A stretch of 64,000 nucleotides of DNA from Curvularia sp. ZM96 (Eukaryota > Ascomycota > Dothideomycetes > Pleosporales > Pleosporaceae). The stretch is from the NCBI GenBank assembly GCA_022457065.1, contig JAJGBQ010000001.1:434001-498000 (forward strand). The letters are read 5' to 3'. The notes under the pieces were generated by a model that did not search any database, was not told where the DNA came from, and saw only the letters and a list, made by a program, of their open reading frames with translations. The position numbers and the translations under genes were made by a program. Below are positions 34,517-45,673 of this stretch, one piece after another. Positions within the stretch are counted from its first letter, which is position 1. Each line of letters starts with the position of its first letter.

Positions 34517-35988
34517 TCACCTTTTTGCCACAATATACCACCAATAATTTTTATAGGTGACCTCATTCGGCTTGTCTCCACACACTGTAAGCGAAGGAGA
34601 CATCCCCTTCCACTTGTTTACTTCAGCATTCTTCACCAATCTGGCCCCCAGAAACGTCCAAAGTATCATCTCTCTCTCAATCTCAAAGCGTCTAGGCGCC
34701 GTGAAGAGTGTTGGATGTGGAGCATGTGCAAGATACTTGATGGTTGGGTCCCAGTTCGCTAGTTCGTCTACCGAGAATCCCGAGCGGAAGGCTGCTGCTA
34801 GATCTGGCGTCTTGTAAGATTCGGTATTGACGTATGCGTGATATGGACCTCTCCAGGCGGTAATGGAAATCGACCGCCCCATCATGGTACACACAGTGCA
34901 GCATTGAAGTATTTGTGGCTTCTGGGTTTCTACATTGAAACCTACGAATGCTAGATGAAGTGCTTTCAGCGACGGCAGAAGGTGTAACAGCTCCTCAAAT
35001 GCAGGCACAGAGGCAAATTCAGCTTCAGCTGCACCTACAAGGTGAAGGTTGATCGAACCCCGAGTGCCGATATTGGGTATTATCGCCTCCAAGGCAGCAA
35101 TTAAGGTGAGTTGAATCGTTATCGTGTTGGTACCGTATCTCATATGTTCGACGAATTCTCGTTCTTTTGGGTCGTCTCCCTGGTACTTCAAATCTCGGTT
35201 CATTTTGGAACTGAAGCCACCCTTGTCTGAGAGCCGAGTGTAGTAGTCATACCAGTCCGTTGCAGACGAGAGAAGACAATGTTGGTTTCTGGGAAATTTG
35301 GAGAAAGTGATGACCGAAGTCTTCCCCGTTCGCCGGTAGAGATCTACCAAAATCTTGTCATCGGCTGCAATATCTTGCAAGGTCGTGCACTCCGCTGATG
35401 GATGTGTTTGCTGGCAAGAGGTGCAAAACGAGGTAAGAAGGCAGTCTCGACAGACGTTCAACTTAGACCTGTCTTCAAGTTGAGACTCTCTTCTATAACA
35501 ATGGTAGCAGTATGGTTCGTGGCTAACTATAAGTGTCAGCTTAACAATCGATACAGAATGGTTATAGTTTGTTGGCAGTGGGTCCTCAGACATACCCAAC
35601 CAATATTCCAAGTTCACTAGGACTCTCAGTACCGGACCTTAAGAACTCTTGCTCCTATAAAGTGTCTCAGAATCTGCTCTCGTCTCGCCAAGTGAGCTGA
35701 ATGATATACCTGCTCGGCATAGTACTCGCCCCAGTGCCTGCCAGATGAGGGTACATATCCTTTCTGCTTGTTTAAAGCAACAAGTTTCTTGCAGATTTTC
35801 TTGTGATTTCTGTTCCAGTCTTGCTTTTGGCACTTTACTGAGCAGTATGAGACACGTTTGCAAGCGATGCATCGCTTGAGATTGGACGATATGTCCCAGC
35901 AGTAAAAGCATAGAGCTTGTTTCAATGCCAAAGTCGGGGTTAGATGCCAAACTGAGCGAGAATCTGGATTGGGATCTTGGGAAGCCAT
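34517..35988 (-). pseudogene. MYND zinc-finger / MSS51-C-like protein, reading frame interrupted
   Basis: Two minus-strand frames appear to be parts of one gene. The first (from ATG at 35988) has a MYND finger: CFYC, CIACKRVSYCSVKC, HKKIC. The second (35617-34517, no ATG of its own at its start) has a second Cys-rich module (CYHCYR, CRDC, CTSC) and a C-terminal region like those after MYND in fungal MSS51-type proteins. The first frame ends at a TGA near 35627 just before the second opens; only ~14 nt separate FIGARVLKV from LVNLEYWLG. No normal-length intron with a good acceptor joins them cleanly; a weak alternative uses GTACTA at about 35735 and GAG near 35628. A frameshift (decay or sequence error) or an odd intron are equally possible. 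Confidence 0.55.
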
Positions 35989-36759
35989 TTCTGGGTTGCG
36001 GTGAAGATGTTCATCGTACGACACATCTGCAGAAACGACCCTGCACCCTGCGCCTCTTACTAAGTATCTAACTCTTAGCCAATAGCCCTGCTTATATACT
36101 TTTCCTCGAACCTGAAAACTCAATCCGTTTCCTTCATAAAACTCGTTCTTCAAGGCTCCTGTAAGCTGTTGAATGTCATTGTCACGAGAATCCTTGCTTT
36201 AGCTTATGGAGCTACTGAAATTGTCGCTGGGTTTGTATACATACCTAGGACAGAGTAACTACAAGCATTTATAACAGTCACCACCGAAAGTGAATTCGAC
36301 GCCTTATGACAAATTAGGGGACATACGCATTGGTGCTGATGGGGTTGCTTAAAACGTTACATTTCCGTCTATTCTTTTGTATTTCCAACACCAATGGGAA
36401 ACAGAGAAGAACATGTATGCTTTACGGGGTTGCTCTCAACGGAATCAAGCTAACAAGAATCTTGACAATGATGTATCTCAATCGCCACTTTCATAACTGT
36501 ACATCCTTATGACAGCGTATCTCCATCCCCCCCCCCCCCCAACCAAGCACAAACTTCACTCATAATCACTTCACTGCAATAAACTCATCTCAATGGCGAA
36601 GAATATATATATTCAAAAGCGCTATGCTACAAAAAGGGGTATGTACTATACACAAAGAATCGAAGACACTCGTCGTATCCAACGAACGAACCTCAAAAGA
36701 ACCAACTTTCTCATCGTCAATGTGAAAGATGAGTAAGCGGTTTAACCGTCACAAGACGC
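35989..36759. other. Intergenic region with poly-C tract
   Basis: Promoter side of the MYND gene and 3' flank of the AA9 gene. A run of 14 C lies at 36527-36540. Nothing else recognised. Confidence 0.5.
36527..36540 (+). repeat. Homopolymer C14
   Basis: Uninterrupted run of cytosines; likely length-variable. Confidence 0.9.
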
Positions 36760-37758
36760 TTACAAGAAAGAGCGAGCGTGGCGGCGGGCCTTCTTGGAAG
36801 AGCCGCTGGCCTTGCCCTCGAGCCAGGTAATGAAGGTCTCAAGGGTGAAGCTCTCGGGGAGCTTGTCGCCGGTGGAAGGAGCAGAGGAAGCGGGCGCCGA
36901 GGCAGCAGGAGCAGCAGATGGGCTAGCAGCGGGAGTGGAAGGCTTGTTAGGGGCGGCGGAAGAAGAGGGGGTGGAAGGAGCGGGCTTGGAAGGGGTGGTA
37001 GAGCCGCCAGCGCCGAAGAGAGCTGGGCCAGGGATCTTGTAGCTGTCCTTGCTGCCCGAGTAGACGTCGAACTTGATACCGGGGTCGGTGGCAGTGTAGA
37101 GCGCGGTACCGGCGACACCAGCGGGCTTCTCGCTGCCGCTGCCAGTGACCTCAATGTTGACACACTGAGGGTAGTTCTGGGCACCGTTCTCCTGGCCAGC
37201 AGCGTGGAGGGCGATGATCTCGTGGCGGAAGACGTACTTGCCAGCAGCAAGGTTGGTGGGGACAGTGACGGGCCATGTGTTGTTCTGGCCGATCATCTTG
37301 ACAGCAGCCCACTCGCCGTTCTCGTAGCCGTGAGCATCAATCTTGGTCCACTTGAGGTCCTCCTTCTTGACGGCGGTGACGTCGCCAGTGTAGGGAGCGA
37401 CATAGGTGATGACGGGACCGACGTGGGATTCGGGCCAGGTGTTCCAGTGGAACTCGACCTTGCCACCAGCGGCGACCTTGGCCATGGTGTCCGAGCTGCC
37501 CTTGGGGCTACCGGCCTTGTGGCAGATGATGTCGGATGTGCCGAACTTGGATGGCTCAACGAAGCCGTTGTCGAGGTTCTCAGCGTACCAGCCAACGTGC
37601 TCAGGAACCTTGTTGTTCTGCTGCATCTGGTAGTAGTACTCGATGTTGTAACCCTGCTTGTAGACTCCGTCGACGGAGATACCAGTCAAGGAGCCGTGGG
37701 CAGTGACGGTAGCAGCGAGAGCCGCAAGGGCAGTGACGGAGGTGATGGTCTTGTACAT
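36760..37758 (-). CDS. AA9 lytic polysaccharide monooxygenase (formerly GH61)
   Basis: Secreted copper enzyme that oxidatively cleaves cellulose or related glucans. Single exon, 332 aa. Signal peptide 1-20 ends so that His21 (AHGS) becomes the mature N-terminal copper-binding His. The second copper His is His112 (ESHVGPVITY). A conserved His lies in ALHAAGQ, and Gln194/Tyr196 (GAQNYPQC) complete the axial site. After the catalytic domain there is a ~55-residue Ser/Pro/Ala linker with no cellulose-binding module, then a C-terminal segment (KLPESFTLETFITWLEG) ending in a basic tail. The upstream in-frame start adds a non-signal extension, so Met at 37758 was chosen. Confidence 0.95.
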   Translation of the reverse strand: MYKTITSVTALAALAATVTAHGSLTGISVDGVYKQGYNIEYYYQMQQNNKVPEHVGWYAENLDNGFVEPSKFGTSDIICHKAGSPKGSSDTMAKVAAGGKVEFHWNTWPESHVGPVITYVAPYTGDVTAVKKEDLKWTKIDAHGYENGEWAAVKMIGQNNTWPVTVPTNLAAGKYVFRHEIIALHAAGQENGAQNYPQCVNIEVTGSGSEKPAGVAGTALYTATDPGIKFDVYSGSKDSYKIPGPALFGAGGSTTPSKPAPSTPSSSAAPNKPSTPAASPSAAPAASAPASSAPSTGDKLPESFTLETFITWLEGKASGSSKKARRHARSFL

Positions 37759-39808
37759 TGTGATGGATTGAGGTGATCTGTGGAAGACTGAAAGTATTCG
37801 AAGGCAACGAGTGTTCGATGATGAGGTTGAAAGAGTGTCTGCCGGCTTCACACAGTGAACGGACTTGTTGAACGAATGTGTAAGAAAGAAGGGACGGGTA
37901 TAGGAACCAACGAATTGAAGCTGTAGCGATGAAGGTGTCTTGCTGGAAGGTCCTTCAGTGCCCTATTTATCCAGCTGAGCAGTTGTGCTCGGCGCCTTGG
38001 AGTGGACTCCGTACGGCTTGGGTGACCCGTGGAAGGATGCCCGGCACAGCGGGGTTGATCCATGCACTCAAACAACGCCTCCACTCTGTATTGTTTTAAT
38101 CGCCATATTTCCTCTTTGGGGGTAACAAGCGACATTGTCAGGATGCACAGGACCTCCAATGCATGGTAGCTCAAGCGGCAAGGCGCAGGCTGAGAATCAC
38201 GGCGCATGGGCATGCCGTCCTATTCTGTGGGCGGTATGAGTTGTACGCCTGGTTATCGGGGTTCTGAATCGCGTTGCCCGGAGATGTGGTAGTTCTAGTC
38301 TCAAGCGGGCGGGTCCAACGTCGTGGCATGAAGTTGGAAAGCCGTGCAAATGGCGCCGCCGAGCGCTTGAGCGTTTCCATGAGAGGAAATACCGAGGAAC
38401 GCGGCATTGATCGTGGCACTCCTCAGTGGCTCAGCTGAGATGTCGATTGATCGGTCAAATGACGTGACGTTTTTGACAGAATCGGCATTAATGCGTTTGG
38501 TAGTGAAACGTCGAACCACTGACACCGAAAGCGACCGACTTATTATGTCAGCTTTCCCATCACTATGTATTCAGTTCCGTAGCTTGTTCTCGTCGTACAA
38601 ACCTCCTGTTCATCCGTCAACCCATGGCCCGATCCCCAATTGTTCTTGGAACCAACTCGAACGTCGCGCGCGCAACGGTCAAGCGCCCCTGACAGCGTCA
38701 CGAATCCTAACGCCCCACCCTGTGCCGCTGTTATCGACCTCGCTTCCCAACCGCCTCGTTTCAAACATGAAACGATGGATTTTCCTCCAATGCTAGTGCC
38801 CGGATGCAGAATTCTCTGTTGTGACTTGCCTGCGCAACTGACCCGTCGAAACATCGTTGGGGAGATTAGAGTTCAGGTACAGTGCCGGGTAGTCGGGTGC
38901 CTGGTGATAGCGCTCTGGAATCTCAGACAGCCTCGCCGGTGCTCCACCATCGACTCATGCATTGCTTGTATTTTGTTTTCTTCTTTAACCGTCTTTCAGC
39001 CTGAAGTCGCTGTGCGCAGACGTTTTCAATATAGTCCTTGAAACAGAGGTGGGGGAACCAAACATGACCGTTGTCAGTCGTCTTTCGCCGAAGCGGATCA
39101 CATGCGATAAAAGTCAGCTTGAAGATAGAAACGCTTAGCCAACAGTCTGCTTCCGATTCAGCGCAAAAGGATTTCAGGGTAAATGAGTATTAATTACCCA
39201 GCTGCAGAGATTTCTTAATAGCCTCCCCATCTAGCTGGAAAAGAAATGACAGTTTCCCGTTCACTTCATCATAAAGACCCGCTGAAAGAAGCAACGCTCG
39301 GTGACTGCGTTCTAGAATGTGGTAAGAAACGTACAGGGGCGGAGAGCCCTGCACAACTCTAGGATCCCCGTGCGAATCTACGGGAGGCATGTGTAGCGAA
39401 CGCAATATTGGAAACACCCTGGTCAATAAAGCAAACGCCTGATCTGTTCGACGTAATTATATATCTCGACAACGAAGGATCCATATTCCTCGATTTAGGC
39501 AGGAATACGAGGGTAAAGGAAGGTTGGTGCTCTGTGCTTTAGTTGACTAGACGGAAAAGCATGTGATGAGATATGAAAGACCTCCTGAAGTGACAAGAAT
39601 AGACACAACACAGGAGACTGCGTGGAGCAGCCGCTCTAGGATGTGTGTCCAAGCCCATCAACGCATCGCATAACTGAATCAACACGTACGTATGTACTCA
39701 CAACCAGTCATTGCTAGAAACCGCACGCAAAAGACCGCACGGCATGTGCTCATTCTGCGACGAAGCCGATCGACGTCCGACTTGTATCCTTCGGAAACAG
39801 AACATCTT
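37759..39808. other. 2-kb intergenic region
   Basis: Promoter side of the AA9 gene (ATAAATA-like box near 37966) and 3' flank of the next gene. One minus-strand frame at 39190-39450 is protein-like but lacks a start. No other gene supported. Confidence 0.5.
39190..39456 (-). other. Orphan open frame, possible exon
   Basis: An 89-codon stop-free stretch without an early ATG encodes HMPPVDSHGDPRVVQ and LYDEVNGKLSFLFQLDGEA. Amino-acid use is ordinary but I recognise nothing. Could be an exon of a small gene or chance. Confidence 0.2.
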
Positions 39809-42800
39809 CTACTCTAGCCATGCTTGAATGCCGCCGACTACAAGCACAGCGATGGCTAACACCCACTGCGCGACCCCAAATGCACCTTGCACATCGCCCT
39901 TCTTGATCGTCCACATAATGGCAAACGCTGCGCTACCTATACCACAGATAGCCATTGTAAACGCCCAAACACGTTGCGCGAGAAAGCCCTCTACGAGGTG
40001 GACACCCCAGCCCATGCCGAACTCTAGCCGTTGACGTCGCTTTGGACTGCGAAGATACGTGATCAGTTCGCCATCATAGTCGTTCGGGTGCTTAAAAAGA
40101 TGAAGGAGATAAGTGCTGCCGACAGGAGGTAGGAGGTCGTTTGGCTCAAAGGTATATGGGTGCTCAGATGGCGCATGAGGCTTCTCTGGGTCTGCAGCTG
40201 TCGATCCCGAAGACATCGCGGATTTGGGAGGCATAGACGGTGTGGCGCGGATATCAGCAAACCGGTTGCGGTGGACTTCGAATTGTACAAATTCGATTGT
40301 CGTTAGTCCGCGCAATCGTGTCCAGTTATACCATCGGCGATGCAGTTGGTCGTAATGATCTCTTAGCGACAGCGCTAGATCTTTGTCGCTTCTGATCCGA
40401 CTTTCGTTGACGTCGAGATGCACGATTTTGGGCGTGAGACGGCCCTCATTTGCACAGGTAAGCAACCACGATTCAGTGGCAAAATTGGGCATGCGGACGC
40501 TGAATGGGTTGTTGGCTCGTATGCGGGTTGGGCTGTACTTTGATGCATCATTGCTTCTGGACCATGAATCGGGTCCGCCATAGGTCGATGACGGCGTTGC
40601 AAGGGTCGAAGCTCTACTCGAAGAGTCGAAGAGGGAGGCCACGGATGACGCCGTACTGCTCTGGCTGGCGGAGCTTTGCGAAGTCTGAACCCTTGGCCTG
40701 TTCAGGTATGCTTCCAAAAGACGGGCTGCGTTCGGTCGCTGTTCAATGAAATCATCATAAAGCGACTCTCCACATGACTGAAGGATGTCAGAAATGCCAA
40801 GCGAGATTTCACGATATCAACACTTACACAGGTCCATCGAACCCGAACATGACCTTTTGGGACTGATCGCTCGGGGCCAATAGCATCTCGAAGCAATTTC
40901 AATCCTTCATGTACTTTGTCTGATAGTGCGCCAAACGCAAGGCCCCAGTATGCCAGCGTTGGGTTGCGCGGACCACTGGGCGCTGGCCTGATTTCAACTT
41001 CAGAAGGCAGTGGTATGTTACCAATATGTTCTCCATCCGAAGGCTCAACAATACGGGGTAAAGTAGAGCCATCTGGACTCTCGGCATGTTGTACATCATC
41101 AGTCGGGTCCGGACCAACGCTAGCCAAACCCCTCAAAGCTCTGCTCAGTATCTCAGGGTGACTTTCCTCTTGCCACTCAGGCGATGATTGCAGATCAGCG
41201 TCATCCACATCAATAGGTGAAGGTGATGAAGATTTTTGTTTCCGTGCTTTCAAAAACCCTTTCCGCCGAGCCACCGGAGATACATGTGCAGATTTTGGTT
41301 TCGGCACATCAGTCTGTAACCGTAAGCCATACTTGGACTTTGTGGGGAATTGAAGATCGTCTGCCGACAAGTGACGGCTCCGTGGCTTAACTCTACTGTT
41401 GAGCTGGTTTGGTTGCTGCGACGACCCATACTCGTCTGACGTTTGATCAGAATCGTTAGATTTACGAGAAGATGGACGACTCCGTTGCCGCAGGTTCGTT
41501 GTTTTCGCCCCGATCTCAGAAAAGTAATTTTCGCTCGCGAAAGTAGTCGATTTGGAGCCATGCTTTACAGATTTGTGGGCATCTGACCGTCTGAGTTCCA
41601 AGTATGTGTTCCGGCCATTTGCTCGAGGGCGTGTTCTCTTCTCGACCCTTTTCCTCACAGGGCCAATCAAGGAGAGACCACGAGTTGGTGTTTTTACGAT
41701 ACTGGATACTGAATCTGACCTACCTGGAATCATGGATGCAGGTTGACGAAAGGCTTCGACATCTGTCTGTTCTCCACCCGCGTGAATGACATCAGGTATC
41801 AAAGTCTCGGCGTCGCTCATTCCTTCTTCTGCAATCGAGTTTTGTGCCAAGCGGCTTATGGCCAAAACTCTCGCATGCGATTCAGGATTCAAAGTAGGCT
41901 CAAGAGAAACGGCAGGTGGGGGCCGGTTGGTTCCGGCTTCGTTGGAAGTGCCAATTTCGAAGACATCAGGTCGATCAGCAAGACTGATACTATTTTGTGG
42001 CAAGGACGATGGAGGTGAGAGGAGCTCGGCTGGCAAGGTCGTGGAGTCAAGCTCAAATATGTCGCCCCCTTGGGCTCTGTTCGCCTGCGAACCCAAGTCT
42101 ACTTCAGCAATCTCATTCGAGTCGGTAGAGGATCCTTTCAACAGCCGTACTACGTAGCCCTTCCCTTTCTTCTTAATTCGAGCTTTGATGTCAGACAATC
42201 GTTTCGATTGTGTGGACACTGTCGAATCACTCCGAGAGAACGACACAGTCCAATCTGGCACGACTTTATTGAGGAACTCAGGGGGTACATGATCCAGGTC
42301 AGCCCAGCCTTGCTTTTCCGAAAGAGGCGTGATAGGCGGACTTGACGCATCTGGCCTAAAATTTGCGTTGCCTGTGGTAGCAAGATTGATGTTGTCTTGA
42401 GGTTGCGACAATGTGTTCAAGTGTAACCCATCTGGTGTTTGCAGTTTTGAACCGATATCCAAGACGAGCTGGAATTGACCCGGGTTTCGAGCATCTTCCT
42501 GGAGTTTCAAGGTAAATGGGACCGACTGCGTTTGTTCATATTGCGGAAGAGGCGTCTCCCGTCCTGTGTCGGCAGCCTTGAACTCATTGGTTGCCCGTCG
42601 GGCTTGATTGAAGCGCAACGGAACAGGAGATGCTATAGTGGAATTCTGCTCCAAGCCTTTGTCAGCTATTGACCATACTCACATGATGAGACCTTTCAGC
42701 CTCGCGATACGAAGAAGCCACCCTGTGCCAAACCATGACAGAGCAATGGACTTACCATGTGGGCATAGTCTTGACCGCAAAATGCAGGGACAGAAGCCTA

Positions 42801-42822
42801 AGGACGCAGAGAAGGCGGACAT
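39809..42822 (-). CDS. Large low-complexity protein with two C-terminal membrane helices
   Basis: Predicted 957-aa fungal protein of unknown function. Exons 42822-42756, 42665-40828 and 40777-39809. The second intron (50 nt, GTAAGT..TTCAG) is firm: it restores VRWTC-SCGESLYDDFIEQRP before LLEAYLNRPR. The first intron (90 nt) is inferred because the main frame has no ATG and is closed by TGA just upstream of 42676. The N-terminal 600 residues are Ser/Pro/charged and probably disordered. The conserved C-terminal part (from about 600) includes FEVHRNRFADI, LRSPKRRQRLEFGMGWG, then two hydrophobic helices (WAFTMAICGIGSAAFAIMW and a C-terminal AIAVLVVGGIQAWLE). Likely an endomembrane-anchored protein. 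Confidence 0.7.
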
Positions 42823-43939
42823 AGTTGAAGTTTTGACCGGTGAGCGCTGCAGTCAGGTGGAGCTTGAGAAGACTGCAGGCAGCTGCTGCGGCCGTTGGTG
42901 CACTGCCACCACCTCATGCAGTGTGACGGATAAGGCTGGCTTGCTTCGAGGCTGATTGGAAGTAGGTACAAACAGTCAACCCATATGGCACAAGGCACGG
43001 GTTGCGACATATTCAGCTGTACTCCCCCATCTCTCGACCTGTTGCATTCGCGGTCGTACAGGTTGTTTGAACTCGGTATAGAGGACGGAGTCTTCCTGGG
43101 CGTGCGGCCCGTTAGTACATCGTCATCCGGCTAAATTGTGAACACCAAGGGAAAGATGAGGCCCCCATCGCGGCAGGTAAGTGGGATGCGAAAAAGAATG
43201 GGTCGTGTGCAGAAAGGATGGCGCAGTCATAGAGCAAGATGTGGCTAATGCGCATATTTGCAGTGCGCGTCATGGCTGCGAGAGTGAGGTGTGGGCGGCC
43301 GTGTCGCATGCCGGTAGGTACTTACGTTCGCTCCTTCCCGCCCCCCGCCAACATCAACATCAACACCAGCACCAGCCAACGCCATATATCACGGGCCAAA
43401 CCTTGATACAAAGCTTTTCTCTACCACCTCGGCAAAACTCTGGTAAATTCCAGGAACCAAGAACTTGGCTCATCATGCTTGCTATGGTTACTTGATCATG
43501 TGCTTCTGGTGGTCTTCGCCCTAGTCCCTACACGGCTCGTGTCCCGCGTCTCGGCAGGCCTCGGACCTGGCTATTTGCTAAGTCCATCGTCGAATCTGGC
43601 AGGTTTCGGTGTATAAACTACCGGTTTCCCCGCAAAACTGGACGATCCCTACTACACACAATTTCTCCGGATTGCGGGCTGGAGATTCCCCGCCATTGGG
43701 AAACATGGGCTGCACCGAAGGCAAGCATGTGGTACCATGTATGCCAGGGTGATGATGACGTGAAGGGACAGGCTCCGTGGTGCTGACCTGTTCAAGCGCC
43801 AGGAACAGACCTCAGAGCGCCTGTTAACGTCAAGGAATACGAGTATGTAAGTTCAAGTGAGCATTGGCATTGCTTTATATAGCATTGCCTTTTCCCACCC
43901 CTTTCTATTCATCATCTTGCAAGACCTCAAGCCGTCAAG
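42823..43939. other. Divergent intergenic region
   Basis: Promoter side for the flanking minus-strand gene and for the GH93 gene. A CAACATCAACACCAGC-type imperfect repeat lies near 43351-43378. No gene recognised. Confidence 0.5.
43874..43881 (+). promoter_or_regulatory. TATA box of GH93 gene
   Basis: TTATATAG about 60 bp upstream of the ATG at 43940. Confidence 0.45.
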
Positions 43940-45085
43940 ATGCGTCTCTCAACTCTCTTTCTGTCGCTCATTGGCGTGGCCTCCACTGCGGCCTCTGCCC
44001 TCCCCAAACGCCAGACGACACAGCCCACCTTCTCTCGCAATGTCATCTTCTCGCCTCCCAGGAACGCTGGCTGGACTGACCCGGGTGTCCTGTATGCCCG
44101 CAGTGCACAGCTTGCCGACGGTTCTCTCCTAGCAACTTGGGAGAACTACTCGCCTGAGCCACCCAAGGTCTACTTCCCCATCTTCAAGTCCTCCGATGGG
44201 GGTAAGACATGGAAGGAAATTTCGCGCGTCCAAGACACCCAGTACGGCTATGGTCTGCGCTACCAGCCTTTCATCTACGTTTTGCCCGAAAGCATTGGCG
44301 GCTTTGCTGCTGGAACTGTCCTGGTCTCTGGCTCGGCCATCCCCACGGATCTCTCGAGCACCCATATTGAACTCTATGCATCCACCGACTCTGGTGTGAC
44401 CTGGAAATTCGTCTCCCACATTGCAGCTGGTGGCGAGGCTCGTCCCAACAACGGCTTGACACCTGTCTGGGAGCCCTTCCTGATGATGTACCAGAAGAAG
44501 CTCATCTGCTACTACTCCGACCAGCGCGAAAATGCCACCTACGGCCAGAAGATGGTGCACCAGACTACCACCGACCTCAAGACCTGGGGTCCGGTTGTAA
44601 ACGACGTGGCCTACCCCAAGTACACCGACCGCCCTGGCATGCCCACCGTTGCGAAGCTGCCCAATGGAAAGTACATCATGCTTTATGAGTATGGCGGCGG
44701 CCCCGCTATCCCCAACTCTTACCAGTTCCCCGTCTACTACAAGATCGTCTCCGACCCTGAGAAATTTGGCGAAGCCCAAGGTATCAGCCTCAGGGCCACC
44801 GACGGCACCATTCCCAGCGGTTCCCCCTATGTTGTCTGGACGCCTACTGGTGGCGCCAACGGCATGATCATTGCCAGTGCGCACAGCGGCTCTCAGGTCT
44901 ACATCAACAAGAATCTTGGATCAGGTGACTGGATCAAGATCGACACCCCTGAGGCAAGCTCTTACACAAGGCATCTCCGCGTCCTCAAGGACCCAACCAA
45001 GTTGCTGATCATGGGTGGCGGACAGCTGCCACCTAGCAACTCCAACTCGATCACCGTTACCGTTGTTGATGTTAGCAAGTGGTGA
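43940..45085 (+). CDS. GH93 exo-arabinanase (exo-1,5-alpha-L-arabinofuranobiosidase type)
   Basis: Secreted enzyme of the GH93 six-bladed propeller family, which releases arabinobiose from arabinan side chains of pectin. Single exon, 381 aa. Signal peptide about 1-20, then a Kex2-like Lys-Arg near residue 24. BNR/Asp-box-like motifs FKSSDGGKTWKEIS and YASTDSGVTWKFVS fall in the expected blades. WTDPGVLYARSAQLADGSLLATWENY, PVWEPFLMMY and KLPNGKYIMLYEYGGGP match the family core. Length is normal. With the AA9 enzyme it points to plant cell-wall degradation. Confidence 0.9.
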   Translation: MRLSTLFLSLIGVASTAASALPKRQTTQPTFSRNVIFSPPRNAGWTDPGVLYARSAQLADGSLLATWENYSPEPPKVYFPIFKSSDGGKTWKEISRVQDTQYGYGLRYQPFIYVLPESIGGFAAGTVLVSGSAIPTDLSSTHIELYASTDSGVTWKFVSHIAAGGEARPNNGLTPVWEPFLMMYQKKLICYYSDQRENATYGQKMVHQTTTDLKTWGPVVNDVAYPKYTDRPGMPTVAKLPNGKYIMLYEYGGGPAIPNSYQFPVYYKIVSDPEKFGEAQGISLRATDGTIPSGSPYVVWTPTGGANGMIIASAHSGSQVYINKNLGSGDWIKIDTPEASSYTRHLRVLKDPTKLLIMGGGQLPPSNSNSITVTVVDVSKW

Positions 45086-45673
45086 TTACGATGTATATTA
45101 CAAGATGTCATGTATATATCCTGCTGTATGTTAGATTCTTTGAGCGCATGTAATGCACCTTGCGTATTACTGCACGAATACATGGGAACTAAGTTCAATG
45201 GATACGTCTTCAATTGTATGGTGATTCCGTGATAATAGCGCTGCTTGGACTTTTAATCCGGTCTACATGCATAAACGTAACAAGAATTTTCGCCTTGCTG
45301 ATATCTTTCCCAAAACTCCGCTTCAATTATGCAGTCTTCGAAGCAGTTCGTCAAATTGGGTCTCACAGAATTGCCTACTGGTTGAGCGACCAACACAAAG
45401 ATATGCGAGCGACAGAAGCTTCGACATCCGACGTTGGTGCCCCACGTTGCAATCGATACGCACAACCAATAATGGTGTTGGATCTCGGCAATGGTTCAGA
45501 CGATCCAAGCTGCCCCCACGCGCCCACCACTAGCGCCGGCCCGACCATTCTTCCTAAGCGAGACCACGGTAGGCGCAAATTGGTAGCGTCGACAAAGACA
45601 TTTGCAGCAACCACCGTCAAGCCCGAACGCCCTCCTTCCCGCAAACCGACAATTTCTCTTCAATACCGACAAA
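45086..45673. other. Intergenic region upstream of RPS19
   Basis: 3' flank of GH93 and promoter of RPS19. An open plus-strand frame overlaps the RPS19 start but has no coding character. Confidence 0.5.

Noticed and set aside
36778..37776. 332-codon plus-strand ORF exactly opposite the AA9 gene
   Set aside because: It mirrors the antisense of a codon-biased gene with G/C third positions; Val/Gly/Ala-rich, no domain, no introns. Shadow frame.
43351..43378. Possible CRISPR-like or telomere-like repeat (CAACATCAACACCAGC)
   Set aside because: Short imperfect trinucleotide repeat; CRISPR does not occur in fungi and it does not match telomere units.
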